Source: Galaxea fascicularis
Lineage: Eukaryota > Cnidaria > Anthozoa > Scleractinia > Euphylliidae
DNA length: 64,000 nucleotides
Direction of reading: 5' to 3'
Assembly (NCBI GenBank): GCA_948470475.1
Contig: OX419345.1
Coordinates: forward strand, 18,112,239-18,176,238
Shown: positions 45,002 to 58,820 of the stretch, piece by piece
How positions within the stretch are numbered: position 1 is the first letter of the stretch
Layout: each line of letters starts with the position of its first letter
The notes under the pieces: model-generated
Databases searched by the model: none
The model's input: only the letters and a program-made list of their open reading frames with translations
Told to the model about the DNA's origin: nothing
Position numbers and translations under genes: made by a program

Positions 45002-47896
45002 TAGCTGTTTTTTGTTTTCTTATAGACCCTGCGCGACGCCGTTACAACTGAAATTCACCAAGAGAGTCTTCTCTTCATCGATAAACGCAAGGGACTGACA
45101 GGTAACGTATCCGTTTTCATACCTTTAACCCCCAAAAGCCTTGGAGTGATCCGCATCGAATTTTATGACGACAATTAAGGACATACTCGCTCTATAGCAA
45201 TTGTGTAGGGGACCACAAATAACAATTTAAATTTTGATGTAGCCATTTAAAGGGTTAATACAGCACATATACATATGCATCAGCAGTTTATTTGAAGCCT
45301 TGCCTAAATGAGACTCCACTGCAATGGCATATACATAGACTGTAATGATTCGACACCGTTACCGCTTGAAGAATTTCAGTAAAAGTTGAAATAAACCGCG
45401 ATGTTTCTGTCAAATTGCCAATGCTTAGCGTGTTGTTCGAACTTAACTTTAGCACCCAATCAATTCAACACAGCTCTCGATTTTCACCACTGAAAATGAC
45501 CGTTTGTTCTGCTACCAAACCAAAATTCTTTGCTTTGATCACGCGCCCTCGGACAACACCAAAAAGACCCAGTTTTGTCTTGGCGTTTCCAATGCACAAT
45601 AGTCTCGTAGAGCCCGTGGCCTGTATTTCCAGCACAGCTCGGTTCAAGGTCTTTGTTTCTCTTCCCCATTTACCTATTTACTCCGTCTTTCAGCAGACCG
45701 ACCGGCAGCTTGTGTCGCTCGTCCAAAATTTCCGTGTTGGCGCACGAGATGAGTTCTGGGTCACTCTTTGGTAAAGTCGGCATGCAAGTCAGCCAATTCT
45801 TACTTCATCTATATTTTGCATAAGCGTCGAGTCATCCAGTCCTACTGGCAAAATATTGTACCCACCACATTACTTTCAAAGCAAAACACGCCAAAATTGC
45901 CTATTAACTATGCATGAGCATGTATCAGCTTCTCTATTCCGTTTAGAATAGTTAAAATGGCAATACGCATGCGCGCAATGGCAATACGCATGCGCACGTA
46001 GTAATGCGCACCACATGGATGACAAAATGACTAAAAATTACTTAATGTTTAAATAGAAATTTTTCATCCATAGTTTGATATGTAGGACCGGTACTTCGCT
46101 GCGCGTTTGGAGTGGGATTGTCACGAATGGTTTAGGGGCCGACACATCTCTCCCTCACTGGCTGTCATGGGATGACGGAATATTCACTCGGGTGTGCGAG
46201 GTGCTGGGCTCAGTTGGTATAAGCGATCCCCGGGCCGAAATCTCGGGGTTAGTCGTCAGGGTACAGCGCTCCAAACACGGAGGTACCGTTACCGGCTGAG
46301 TTTTTTTTTTTTCTTTTTTCTTTTTCTTTTTCTTTTTTTTTTTTTTTTTTTATAGCTGTTTTTTGTTTTCTTATAGACCCTGCGCGACGCCGTTACAACT
46401 GAAATTCACCAAGAGAGTCTTCTCTTCATCGATAAACGCAAGGGACTGACAGGTAACGTATCCGTTTTCATACCTTTAACCCCCAAAAGCCTTGGAGTGA
46501 TCCGCATCGAATTTTATGACGACAATTAAGGACATACTCGCTCTATAGCAATTGTGTAGGGGACCACAAATAACAATTTAAATTTTGATGTAGCCATTTA
46601 AAGGGTTAATACAGCACATATACATATGCATCAGCAGTTTATTTGAAGCCTTGCCTAAATGAGACTCCACTGCAATGGCATATACATAGACTGTAATGAT
46701 TCGACACCGTTACCGCTTGAAGAATTTCAGTAAAAGTTGAAATAAACCGCGATGTTTCTGTCAAATTGCCAATGCTTAGCGTGTTGTTCGAACTTAACTT
46801 TAGCACCCAATCAATTCAACACAGCTCTCGATTTTCACCACTGAAAATGACCGTTTGTTCTGCTACCAAACCAAAATTCTTTGCTTTGATCACGCGCCCT
46901 CGGACAACACCAAAAAGACCCAGTTTTGTCTTGGCGTTTCCAATGCACAATAGTCTCGTAGAGCCCGTGGCCTGTATTTCCAGCACAGCTCGGTTCAAGG
47001 TCTTTGTTTCTCTTCCCCATTTACCTATTTACTCCGTCTTTCAGCAGACCGACCGGCAGCTTGTGTCGCTCGTCCAAAATTTCCGTGTTGGCGCACGAGA
47101 TGAGTTCTGGGTCACTCTTTGGTAAAGTCGGCATGCAAGTCAGCCAATTCTTACTTCATCTATATTTTGCATAAGCGTCGAGTCATCCAGTCCTACTGGC
47201 AAAATATTGTACCCACCACATTACTTTCAAAGCAAAACACGCCAAAATTGCCTATTAACTATGCATGAACATGTATCAGCTTCTCTATTCCGTTTAGAAT
47301 AGTTAAAATGGCAATACGCATGCGCGCAATGGCAATACGCATGCGCACGTAGTAATGCGCACCACATGGATGACAAAATGACTAAAAATTACTTAATGTT
47401 TAAATAGAAATTTTTCATCCATAGTTTGATATGTAGGACCGGTACTTCGCTGCGCGTTTGGAGTGGGATTGTCACGAATGGTTTAGGGGCCGACACATCT
47501 CTCCCTCACTGGCTGTCATGGGATGACGGAATATTCACTCGGGTGTGCGAGGTGCTGGGCTCAGTTGGTATAAGCGATCCCCGGGCCGAAATCTCGGGGT
47601 TAGTCGTCAGGGTACAGCGCTCCAAACACGGAGGTACCGTTACCGGCTGAGTTTTTTTTTTTCTTTTTTCTTTTTCTTTTTCTTTTTTTTTTTTTTTTTT
47701 TTTTTTTATAGCTGTTTTTTGTTTTCTTATAGACCCTGCGCGACGCCGTTACAACTGAAATTCACCAAGAGAGTCTTCTCTTCATCGATAAACGCAAGGG
47801 ACTGACAGGTAACGTATCCGTTTTCATACCTTTAACCCCCAAAAGCCTTGGAGTGATCCGCATCGAATTTTATGACGACAATTAAGGACATACTCG

Positions 47897-50800
47897 CTCT
47901 ATAGCAATTGTGTAGGGGACCACAAATAACAATTTAAATTTTGATGTAGCCATTTAAAGGGTTAATACAGCACATATACATATGCATCAGCAGTTTATTT
48001 GAAGCCTTGCCTAAATGAGACTCCACTGCAATGGCATATACATAGACTGTAATGATTCGACACCGTTACCGCTTGAAGAATTTCAGTAAAAGTTGAAATA
48101 AACCGCGATGTTTCTGTCAAATTGCCAATGCTTAGCGTGTTGTTCGAACTTAACTTTAGCACCCAATCAATTCAACACAGCTCTCGATTTTCACCACTGA
48201 AAATGACCGTTTGTTCTGCTACCAAACCAAAATTCTTTGCTTTGATCACGCGCCCTCGGACAACACCAAAAAGACCCAGTTTTGTCTTGGCGTTTCCAAT
48301 GCACAATAGTCTCGTAGAGCCCGTGGCCTGTATTTCCAGCACAGCTCGGTTCAAGGTCTTTGTTTCTCTTCCCCATTTACCTATTTACTCCGTCTTTCAG
48401 CAGACCGACCGGCAGCTTGTGTCGCTCGTCCAAAATTTCCATGTTGGCGCACGAGATGAGTTCTGGGTCACTCTTTGGTAAAGTCGGCATGCAAGTCAGC
48501 CAATTCTTACTTCATCTATATTTTGCATAAGCGTCGAGTCATCCAGTCCTACTGGCAAAATATTGTACCCACCACATTACTTTCAAAGCAAAACACGCCA
48601 AAATTGCCTATTAACTATGCATGAGCATGTATCAGCTTCTCTATTCCGTTTAGAATAGTTAAAATGGCAATACGCATGCGCGCAATGGCAATACGCATGC
48701 GCACGTAGTAATGCGCACCACATGGATGACAAAATGACTAAAAATTACTTAATGTTTAAATAGAAATTTTTCATCCATAGTTTGATATGTAGGACCGGTA
48801 CTTCGCTGCGCGTTTGGAGTGGGATTGTCACGAATGGTTTAGGGGCCGACACATCTCTCCCTCACTGGCTGTCATGGGATGACGGAATATTCACTCGGGT
48901 GTGCGAGGTGCTGGGCTCAGTTGGTATAAGCGATCCCCGGGCCGAAATCTCGGGGTTAGTCGTCAGGGTACAGCGCTCCAAACACGGAGGTACCGTTACC
49001 GGCTGAGTTTTTTTTTTTTTCTTTTTTCTTTTCCTTTTTCTTTTTTTTTTTTTTTTTTTTTTTATAGCTGTTTTTTGTTTTCTTATAGACCCTGCGCGAC
49101 GCCGTTACAACTGAAATTCACCAAGAGAGTCTTCTCTTCATCGATAAACGCAAGGGACTGACAGGTAACGTATCCGTTTTCATACCTTTAACCCCCAAAA
49201 GCCTTGGAGTGATCCGCATCGAATTTTATGACGACAATTAAGGACATACTCGCTCTATAGCAATTGTGTAGGGGACCACAAATAACAATTTAAATTTTGA
49301 TGTAGCCATTTAAAGGGTTAATACAGCACATATACATATGCATCAGCAGTTTATTTGAAGCCTTGCCTAAATGAGACTCCACTGCAATGGCATATACATA
49401 GACTGTAATGATTCGACACCGTTACCGCTTGAAGAATTTCAGTAAAAGTTGAAATAAACCGCGATGTTTCTGTCAAATTGCCAATGCTTAGCGTGTTGTT
49501 CGAACTTAACTTTAGCACCCAATCAATTCAACACAGCTCTCGATTTTCACCACTGAAAATGACCGTTTGTTCTGCTACCAAACCAAAATTCTTTGCTTTG
49601 ATCACGCGCCCTCGGACAACACCAAAAAGACCCAGTTTTGTCTTGGCGTTTCCAATGCACAATAGTCTCGTAGAGCCCGTGGCCTGTATTTCCAGCACAG
49701 CTCGGTTCAAGGTCTTTGTTTCTCTTCCCCATTTACCTATTTACTCCGTCTTTCAGCAGACCGACCGGCAGCTTGTGTCGCTCGTCCAAAATTTCCATGT
49801 TGGCGCACGAGATGAGTTCTGGGTCACTCTTTGGTAAAGTCGGCATGCAAGTCAGCCAATTCTTACTTCATCTATATTTTGCATAAGCGTCGAGTCATCC
49901 AGTCCTACTGGCAAAATATTGTACCCACCACATTACTTTCAAAGCAAAACACGCCAAAATTGCCTATTAACTATGCATGAGCATGTATCAGCTTCTCTAT
50001 TCCGTTTAGAATAGTTAAAATGGCAATACGCATGCGCGCAATGGCAATACGCATGCGCACGTAGTAATGCGCACCACATGGATGACAAAATGACTAAAAA
50101 TTACTTAATGTTTAAATAGAAATTTTTCATCCATAGTTTGATATGTAGGACCGGTACTTCGCTGCGCGTTTGGAGTGGGATTGTCACGAATGGTTTAGGG
50201 GCCGACACATCTCTCCCTCACTGGCTGTCATGGGATGACGGAATATTCACTCGGGTGTGCGAGGTGCTGGGCTCAGTTGGTATAAGCGATCCCCGGGCCG
50301 AAATCTCGGGGTTAGTCGTCAGGGTACAGCGCTCCAAACACGGAGGTACCGTTACCGGCTGAGTTTTTTTTTTTCTTTTTTCTTTTTCTTTTTCTTTTTT
50401 TTTTTTTTTTTTTTTTTTTATAGCTGTTTTTTGTTTTCTTATAGACCCTGCGCGACGCCGTTACAACTGAAATTCACCAAGAGAGTCTTCTCTTCATCGA
50501 TAAACGCAAGGGACTGACAGGTAACGTATCCGTTTTCATACCTTTAACCCCCAAAAGCCTTGGAGTGATCCGCATCGAATTTTATGACGACAATTAAGGA
50601 CATACTCGCTCTATAGCAATTGTGTAGGGGACCACAAATAACAATTTAAATTTTGATGTAGCCATTTAAAGGGTTAATACAGCACATATACATATGCATC
50701 AGCAGTTTATTTGAAGCCTTGCCTAAATGAGACTCCACTGCAATGGCATATACATAGACTGTAATGATTCGACACCGTTACCGCTTGAAGAATTTCAGTA

Positions 50801-51963
50801 AAAGTTGAAATAAACCGCGATGTTTCTGTCAAATTGCCAATGCTTAGCGTGTTGTTCGAACTTAACTTTAGCACCCAATCAATTCAACACAGCTCTCGAT
50901 TTTCACCACTGAAAATGACCGTTTGTTCTGCTACCAAACCAAAATTCTTTGCTTTGATCACGCGCCCTCGGACAACACCAAAAAGACCCAGTTTTGTCTT
51001 GGCGTTTCCAATGCACAATAGTCTCGTAGAGCCCGTGGCCTGTATTTCCAGCACAGCTCGGTTCAAGGTCTTTGTTTCTCTTCCCCATTTACCTATTTAC
51101 TCCGTCTTTCAGCAGACCGACCGGCAGCTTGTGTCGCTCGTCCAAAATTTCCATGTTGGCGCACGAGATGAGTTCTGGGTCACTCTTTGGTAAAGTCGGC
51201 ATGCAAGTCAGCCAATTCTTACTTCATCTATATTTTGCATAAGCGTCGAGTCATCCAGTCCTACTGGCAAAATATTGTACCCACCACATTACTTTCAAAG
51301 CAAAACACGCCAAAATTGCCTATTAACTATGCATGAGCATGTATCAGCTTCTCTATTCCGTTTAGAATAGTTAAAATGGCAATACGCATGCGCGCAATGG
51401 CAATACGCATGCGCACGTAGTAATGCGCACCACATGGATGACAAAATGACTAAAAATTACTTAATGTTTAAATAGAAATTTTTCATCCATAGTTTGATAT
51501 GTAGGACCGGTACTTCGCTGCGCGTTTGGAGTGGGATTGTCACGAATGGTTTAGGGGCCGACACATCTCTCCCTCACTGGCTGTCATGGGATGACGGAAT
51601 ATTCACTCGGGTGTGCGAGGTGCTGGGCTCAGTTGGTATAAGCGATCCCCGGGCCGAAATCTCGGGGTTAGTCGTCAGGGTACAGCGCTCCAAACACGGA
51701 GGTACCGTTACCGGCTGAGTTTTTTTTTTTCTTTTTTCTTTTTCTTTTTCTTTTTTTTTTTTTTTTTTTTTTTTATAGCTGTTTTTTGTTTTCTTATAGA
51801 CCCTGCGCGACGCCGTTACAACTGAAATTCACCAAGAGAGTCTTCTCTTCATCGATAAACGCAAGGGACTGACAGGTAACGTATCCGTTTTCATACCTTT
51901 AACCCCCAAAAGCCTTGGAGTGATCCGCATCGAATTTTATGACGACAATTAAGGACATACTCG
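47897..51963. repeat. Units 19-21 sharing a private substitution
   Basis: Three adjacent units carry TTTCCATGTTGG where all others have TTTCCGTGTTGG (about 48,441, 49,797 and 51,153). This is a signature of local unit-by-unit spread. Confidence 0.9.
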
Positions 51964-53034
51964 CTCTATAGCAATTGTGTAGGGGACCACAAATAACAAT
52001 TTAAATTTTGATGTAGCCATTTAAAGGGTTAATACAGCACATATACATATGCATCAGCAGTTTATTTGAAGCCTTGCCTAAATGAGACTCCACTGCAATG
52101 GCATATACATAGACTGTAATGATTCGACACCGTTACCGCTTGAAGAATTTCAGTAAAAGTTGAAATAAACCGCGATGTTTCTGTCAAATTGCCAATGCTT
52201 AGCGTGTTGTTCGAACTTAACTTTAGCACCCAATCAATTCAACACAGCTCTCGATTTTCACCACTGAAAATGACCGTTTGTTCTGCTACCAAACCAAAAT
52301 TCTTTGCTTTGATCACGCGCCCTCGGACAACACCAAAAAGACCCAGTTTTGTCTTGGCGTTTCCAATGCACAATAGTCTCGTAGAGCCCGTGGCCTGTAT
52401 TTCCAGCACAGCTCGGTTCAAGGTCTTTGTTTCTCTTCCCCATTTACCTATTTACTCCGTCTTTCAGCAGACCGACCGGCAGCTTGTGTCGCTCGTCCAA
52501 AATTTCCGTGTTGGCGCACGAGATGAGTTCTGGGTCACTCTTTGGTAAAGTCGGCATGCAAGTCAGCCAATTCTTACTTCATCTATATTTTGCATAAGCG
52601 TCGAGTCATCCAGTCCTACTGGCAAAATATTGTACCCACCACATTACTTTCAAAGCAAAACACGCCAAAATTGCCTATTAACTATGCATGAGCATGTATC
52701 AGCTTCTCTATTCCGTTTAGAATAGTTAAAATGGCAATACGCATGCGCGCAATGGCAATACGCATGCGCACGTAGTAATGCGCACCACATGGATGACAAA
52801 ATGACTAAAAATTACTTAATGTTTAAATAGAAATTTTTCATCCATAGTTTGATATGGGTCCGGGCCGTTAAAAGTCGAGAGACTTGGCCCCTGTTCCGTT
52901 TGGGTATGCCTTTTGACGCTTGTGGTACGCCTTTTCTTGTCGCTGTCGTCGGGCCTTGTTTCCCTTGTTGGACTCCGGGCCTTGTGCGTCAGTGACACTC
53001 ATCCAGTTGTCGACCGCGCTCATCAGGTCTTAAC

Positions 53035-54303
53035 ATGCCTGTTGAGTGTCCAAACAGTTTGGTGGCGTTTTTCCCGCCTGAAGTCTACCACCACCATGGT
53101 TCGGATGCCGTCCTCCCTCGTCTCCTGGAGATCTTGGGTCGACCTAATGTTGTTGCTGTTCAGTTCTTACGTCATGGCACCGTTCGTTTGACCTTTAAGG
53201 ACTCCGTGTCTTGCGACCGGGTCCTGTTGGATGGTCTTACGTTCGATGGCCACAACATCCGTTTGCCTCCAATCGACCAGCGGTCCAAATTGGTCTACGT
53301 CCGCGATCTTCCTAGTGAGGTTCCAGATGGCACTGTGCGGGCCGCCCTTGCAGTTTTTGGTGAGGTCCATTCCATCACCAGGTCAGAACACCGGGGCTTC
53401 CCGGGTCTCTTTGACGGCTCTCTAGTCGTCAAGATGTCCTTGGCGAGGGATATCCCCCCGGTGTTTCGGATCGCTGGTTACGACTGCCGTACGTGGTACC
53501 GTCGCCAGCCTCAGTGGTGCCCCATCTGCCGGACTCCTGGCCACCGCGCCCGTGAGTGCCCGATGAATGGGGTTTGCCGTCGTTGTCGCCAGCCCGGGCA
53601 TGTCGCACGTGAGTGTAGGCAGGCTTGGGGCGGTCCTACTCCGAACAGGCCCCGTAGTCGGGCTCAGCCTCCGGCCGAGCCCCCGGCCCCTGGCCCTACG
53701 GCTCCTGTTGAGGTTGCTAACTCCAGTCCCCCTGGAGATGCTTCCGCAATGGAGGTTGTCGAGAGCCCCTCAGTTGCCTCGGAGGTCACTGATTCCGGTT
53801 CGCCCGGGGATGTGTCTCTTTCGGGGTCGGCTGTTGGGGTTTCCGGTGATTTGTGTTCCGGGGATGAGGAGGTCATTGCCGCTGCTTCGGCAGTGGTTAT
53901 TGACGCTCCGCGCTCCTCGAGGAACAATAGGAAGAGGAAGCCAACCCCGGCGCCTCAGTCATCGGGTGACGAATCACCCACACCAAAGACCATGGTTTTG
54001 GAGGTTGAGTCGCCTGTCTCGTCCCCGGACCAGCAGCAGTGTGACCAGCAGCCCTCTCCGGAGTTATCTGCGCCTCCGTTGTATCAGTCCTTTGCAGAGG
54101 CCTCTCTTCCTAATCCTACTGCGGTTCTTCCACCCCCGCCCTGTGGGCTTTTGGATCAGAGGCTTTCTGCCCTGTCTCCTGCCTCTGGTGCCACCACCAT
54201 GTCTCCGCAGGACTTCACTGCCCTCTTGGAGGCGTATGATTGGACTGCGGAGGACTATGTGAAAATGCTGACGAGCATCTCGCCGTCGCATAAAGTTGTG
54301 TGA
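53035..54303 (+). CDS. LINE ORF1p-like protein with RRM-like region and two CCHC zinc knuckles
   Basis: A 422-residue open frame. Residues ~85-155 (KLVYVRDLPSEVPDGTVRAA ...) resemble the RRM-like fold seen before zinc knuckles in Tx1-type ORF1 and ZCCHC3-like proteins. Knuckle 1 is C162-C165-H170-C175 and knuckle 2 is C181-C184-H189-C194, both C-x2-C-x4-H-x4-C. Residues ~200-380 are rich in Pro and Ser with a basic RNNRKRKP patch. The role in the family is RNA binding in the retrotransposition particle. The ORF is intact and GC-rich compared with its surroundings, suggesting a recent insertion. Confidence 0.88.
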   Translation: MPVECPNSLVAFFPPEVYHHHGSDAVLPRLLEILGRPNVVAVQFLRHGTVRLTFKDSVSCDRVLLDGLTFDGHNIRLPPIDQRSKLVYVRDLPSEVPDGTVRAALAVFGEVHSITRSEHRGFPGLFDGSLVVKMSLARDIPPVFRIAGYDCRTWYRRQPQWCPICRTPGHRARECPMNGVCRRCRQPGHVARECRQAWGGPTPNRPRSRAQPPAEPPAPGPTAPVEVANSSPPGDASAMEVVESPSVASEVTDSGSPGDVSLSGSAVGVSGDLCSGDEEVIAAASAVVIDAPRSSRNNRKRKPTPAPQSSGDESPTPKTMVLEVESPVSSPDQQQCDQQPSPELSAPPLYQSFAEASLPNPTAVLPPPPCGLLDQRLSALSPASGATTMSPQDFTALLEAYDWTAEDYVKMLTSISPSHKVV

Positions 54304-54485
54304 GTGATTGACTTCGAGGTGCCCTCTTGTGGAGGGCACTAAGTTGTCTCTCACTAGTCTTGTCTCTGTGTAGGGCGTCACTTTCACTTAGGGGTCTCCT
54401 TTATTGGTTGTACTCCTGGTTTTAGTGATCCCTTGTAACGTTTTTTATGTTTGTGTCTGTTATGTGCCTTAAAGTATGAGGAGGC

Positions 54486-54500
54486 GGGGTTCGACTCCCC
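54486..54500 (+). other. T-arm/B-box-like hairpin in the LINE 3' region
   Basis: GGGG-TTCGACT-CCCC fits the tRNA T-arm and contains GGTTCGACTCC, matching the RNA polymerase III B-box consensus. No A box is seen at a suitable distance, so a tRNA-derived tail or chance are both possible. Confidence 0.35.
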
Positions 54501-54888
54501 GGCGATGTTTGGCGGCCTGGTGCCCCTCAAAGTTAGACGAACCCACCCTTCTGGTGGGATTAGATGTCCAGGTCCGGGAGCCATTGCACTCACCCTAATG
54601 GGGGGCTGCCCGTTCGTCTAATTAAAAAAAAAAAAAAGTTTGATATGTAGGACCGGTACTTCGCTGCGCGTTTGGAGTGGGATTGTCACGAATGGTTTAG
54701 GGGCCGACACATCTCTCCCTCACTGGCTGTCATGGGATGACGGAATATTCACTCGGGTGTGCGAGGTGCTGGGCTCAGTTGGTATAAGCGATCCCCGGGC
54801 CGAAATCTCGGGGTTAGTCGTCAGGGTACAGCGCTCCAAACACGGAGGTACCGTTACCGGCTGAGTTTTTTTTTTTCTTTTTTCTTTT

Positions 54889-54924
<36 letters not shown>

Positions 54925-56249
54925 GCTGTTTTTTGTTTTCTTATAGACCCTGCGCGACGCCGTTACAACTGAAATTCACCAAGAGAGTCTTCTCTTCATC
55001 GATAAACGCAAGGGACTGACAGGTAACGTATCCGTTTTCATACCTTTAACCCCCAAAAGCCTTGGAGTGATCCGCATCGAATTTTATGACGACAATTAAG
55101 GACATACTCGCTCTATAGCAATTGTGTAGGGGACCACAAATAACAATTTAAATTTTGATGTAGCCATTTAAAGGGTTAATACAGCACATATACATATGCA
55201 TCAGCAGTTTATTTGAAGCCTTGCCTAAATGAGACTCCACTGCAATGGCATATACATAGACTGTAATGATTCGACACCGTTACCGCTTGAAGAATTTCAG
55301 TAAAAGTTGAAATAAACCGCGATGTTTCTGTCAAATTGCCAATGCTTAGCGTGTTGTTCGAACTTAACTTTAGCACCCAATCAATTCAACACAGCTCTCG
55401 ATTTTCACCACTGAAAATGACCGTTTGTTCTGCTACCAAACCAAAATTCTTTGCTTTGATCACGCGCCCTCGGACAACACCAAAAAGACCCAGTTTTGTC
55501 TTGGCGTTTCCAATGCACAATAGTCTCGTAGAGCCCGTGGCCTGTATTTCCAGCACAGCTCGGTTCAAGGTCTTTGTTTCTCTTCCCCATTTACCTATTT
55601 ACTCCGTCTTTCAGCAGACCGACCGGCAGCTTGTGTCGCTCGTCCAAAATTTCCGTGTTGGCGCACGAGATGAGTTCTGGGTCACTCTTTGGTAAAGTCG
55701 GCATGCAAGTCAGCCAATTCTTACTTCATCTATATTTTGCATAAGCGTCGAGTCATCCAGTCCTACTGGCAAAATATTGTACCCACCACATTACTTTCAA
55801 AGCAAAACACGCCAAAATTGCCTATTAACTATGCATGAGCATGTATCAGCTTCTCTATTCCGTTTAGAATAGTTAAAATGGCAATACGCATGCGCGCAAT
55901 GGCAATACGCATGCGCACGTAGTAATGCGCACCACATGGATGACAAAATGACTAAAAATTACTTAATGTTTAAATAGAAATTTTTCATCCATAGTTTGAT
56001 ATGTAGGACCGGTACTTCGCTGCGCGTTTGGAGTGGGATTGTCACGAATGGTTTAGGGGCCGACACATCTCTCCCTCACTGGCTGTCATGGGATGACGGA
56101 ATATTCACTCGGGTGTGCGAGGTGCTGGGCTCAGTTGGTATAAGCGATCCCCGGGCCGAAATCTCGGGGTTAGTCGTCAGGGTACAGCGCTCCAAACACG
56201 GAGGTACCGTTACCGGCTGAGTTTTTTTTTTTCTTTTTTCTTTTTCTTT

Positions 56250-56280
<31 letters not shown>

Positions 56281-58820
56281 TAGCTGTTTTTTGTTTTCTT
56301 ATAGACCCTGCGCGACGCCGTTACAACTGAAATTCACCAAGAGAGTCTTCTCTTCATCGATAAACGCAAGGGACTGACAGGTAACGTATCCGTTTTCATA
56401 CCTTTAACCCCCAAAAGCCTTGGAGTGATCCGCATCGAATTTTATGACGACAATTAAGGACATACTCGCTCTATAGCAATTGTGTAGGGGACCACAAATA
56501 ACAATTTAAATTTTGATGTAGCCATTTAAAGGGTTAATACAGCACATATACATATGCATCAGCAGTTTATTTGAAGCCTTGCCTAAATGAGACTCCACTG
56601 CAATGGCATATACATAGACTGTAATGATTCGACACCGTTACCGCTTGAAGAATTTCAGTAAAAGTTGAAATAAACCGCGATGTTTCTGTCAAATTGCCAA
56701 TGCTTAGCGTGTTGTTCGAACTTAACTTTAGCACCCAATCAATTCAACACAGCTCTCGATTTTCACCACTGAAAATGACCGTTTGTTCTGCTACCAAACC
56801 AAAATTCTTTGCTTTGATCACGCGCCCTCGGACAACACCAAAAAGACCCAGTTTTGTCTTGGCGTTTCCAATGCACAATAGTCTCGTAGAGCCCGTGGCC
56901 TGTATTTCCAGCACAGCTCGGTTCAAGGTCTTTGTTTCTCTTCCCCATTTACCTATTTACTCCGTCTTTCAGCAGACCGACCGGCAGCTTGTGTCGCTCG
57001 TCCAAAATTTCCGTGTTGGCGCACGAGATGAGTTCTGGGTCACTCTTTGGTAAAGTCGGCATGCAAGTCAGCCAATTCTTACTTCATCTATATTTTGCAT
57101 AAGCGTCGAGTCATCCAGTCCTACTGGCAAAATATTGTACCCACCACATTACTTTCAAAGCAAAACACGCCAAAATTGCCTATTAACTATGCATGAGCAT
57201 GTATCAGCTTCTCTATTCCGTTTAGAATAGTTAAAATGGCAATACGCATGCGCGCAATGGCAATACGCATGCGCACGTAGTAATGCGCACCACATGGATG
57301 ACAAAATGACTAAAAATTACTTAATGTTTAAATAGAAATTTTTCATCCATAGTTTGATATGTAGGACCGGTACTTCACTGCGCGTTTGGAGTGGGATTGT
57401 CACGAATGGTTTAGGGGCCGACACATCTCTCCCTCACTGGCTGTCATGGGATGACGGAATATTCACTCGGGTGTGCGAGGTGCTGGGCTCAGTTGGTATA
57501 AGCGATCCCCGGGCCGAAATCTCGGGGTTAGTCGTCAGGGTACAGCGCTCCAAACACGGAGGTACCGTTACCGGCTGAGTTTTTTTTTTTCTTTTTTCTT
57601 TTTCTTTTTCTTTTTTTTTTTTTTTTTTTTTTTTTTATAGCTGTTTTTTGTTTTCTTATAGACCCTGCGCGACGCCGTTACAACTGAAATTCACCAAGAG
57701 AGTCTTCTCTTCATCGATAAACGCAAGGGACTGACAGGTAACGTATCCGTTTTCATACCTTTAACCCCCAAAAGCCTTGGAGTGATCCGCATCGAATTTT
57801 ATGACGACAATTAAGGACATACTCGCTCTATAGCAATTGTGTAGGGGACCACAAATAACAATTTAAATTTTGATGTAGCCATTTAAAGGGTTAATACAGC
57901 ACATATACATATGCATCAGCAGTTTATTTGAAGCCTTGCCTAAATGAGACTCCACTGCAATGGCATATACATAGACTGTAATGATTCGACACCGTTACCG
58001 CTTGAAGAATTTCAGTAAAAGTTGAAATAAACCGCGATGTTTCTGTCAAATTGCCAATGCTTAGCGTGTTGTTCGAACTTAACTTTAGCACCCAATCAAT
58101 TCAACACAGCTCTCGATTTTCACCACTGAAAATGACCGTTTGTTCTGCTACCAAACCAAAATTCTTTGCTTTGATCACGCGCCCTCGGACAACACCAAAA
58201 AGACCCAGTTTTGTCTTGGCGTTTCCAATGCACAATAGTCTCGTAGAGCCCGTGGCCTGTATTTCCAGCACAGCTCGGTTCAAGGTCTTTGTTTCTCTTC
58301 CCCATTTACCTATTTACTCCGTCTTTCAGCAGACCGACCGGCAGCTTGTGTCGCTCGTCCAAAATTTCCGTGTTGGCGCACGAGATGAGTTCTGGGTCAC
58401 TCTTTGGTAAAGTCGGCATGCAAGTCAGCCAATTCTTACTTCATCTATATTTTGCATAAGCGTCGAGTCATCCAGTCCTACTGGCAAAATATTGTACCCA
58501 CCACATTACTTTCAAAGCAAAACACGCCAAAATTGCCTATTAACTATGCATGAGCATGTATCAGCTTCTCTATTCCGTTTAGAATAGTTAAAATGGCAAT
58601 ACGCATGCGCGCAATGGCAATACGCATGCGCACGTAGTAATGCGCACCACATGGATGACAAAATGACTAAAAATTACTTAATGTTTAAATAGAAATTTTT
58701 CATCCATAGTTTGATATGTAGGACCGGTACTTCGCTGCGCGTTTGGAGTGGGATTGTCACGAATGGTTTAGGGGCCGACACATCTCTCCCTCACTGGCTG
58801 TCATGGGATGACGGAATATT

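Larger units (their letters stand above)
52857..54637 (+). mobile_element. ORF1-only LINE (HAL1-like) inserted in array unit 22
   Basis: The 1,781-bp insert has a 178-bp 5' leader, one long ORF, a 320-bp 3' region and a 14-A tail (54624-54637). It is flanked by GTTTGATATG at 52847-52856 and 54638-54647. These are target-primed reverse transcription marks. No endonuclease or reverse transcriptase frame is present, so it must have been moved by a partner's enzymes or lost ORF2 by internal deletion. The ORF type points to L1/Tx1-like LINEs. Confidence 0.92.

Noticed and set aside
53567..54262. 231-codon frame and opposite-strand frames within the LINE
   Set aside because: They are shadows of the GC-rich ORF1, which has the zinc knuckles in its own frame.
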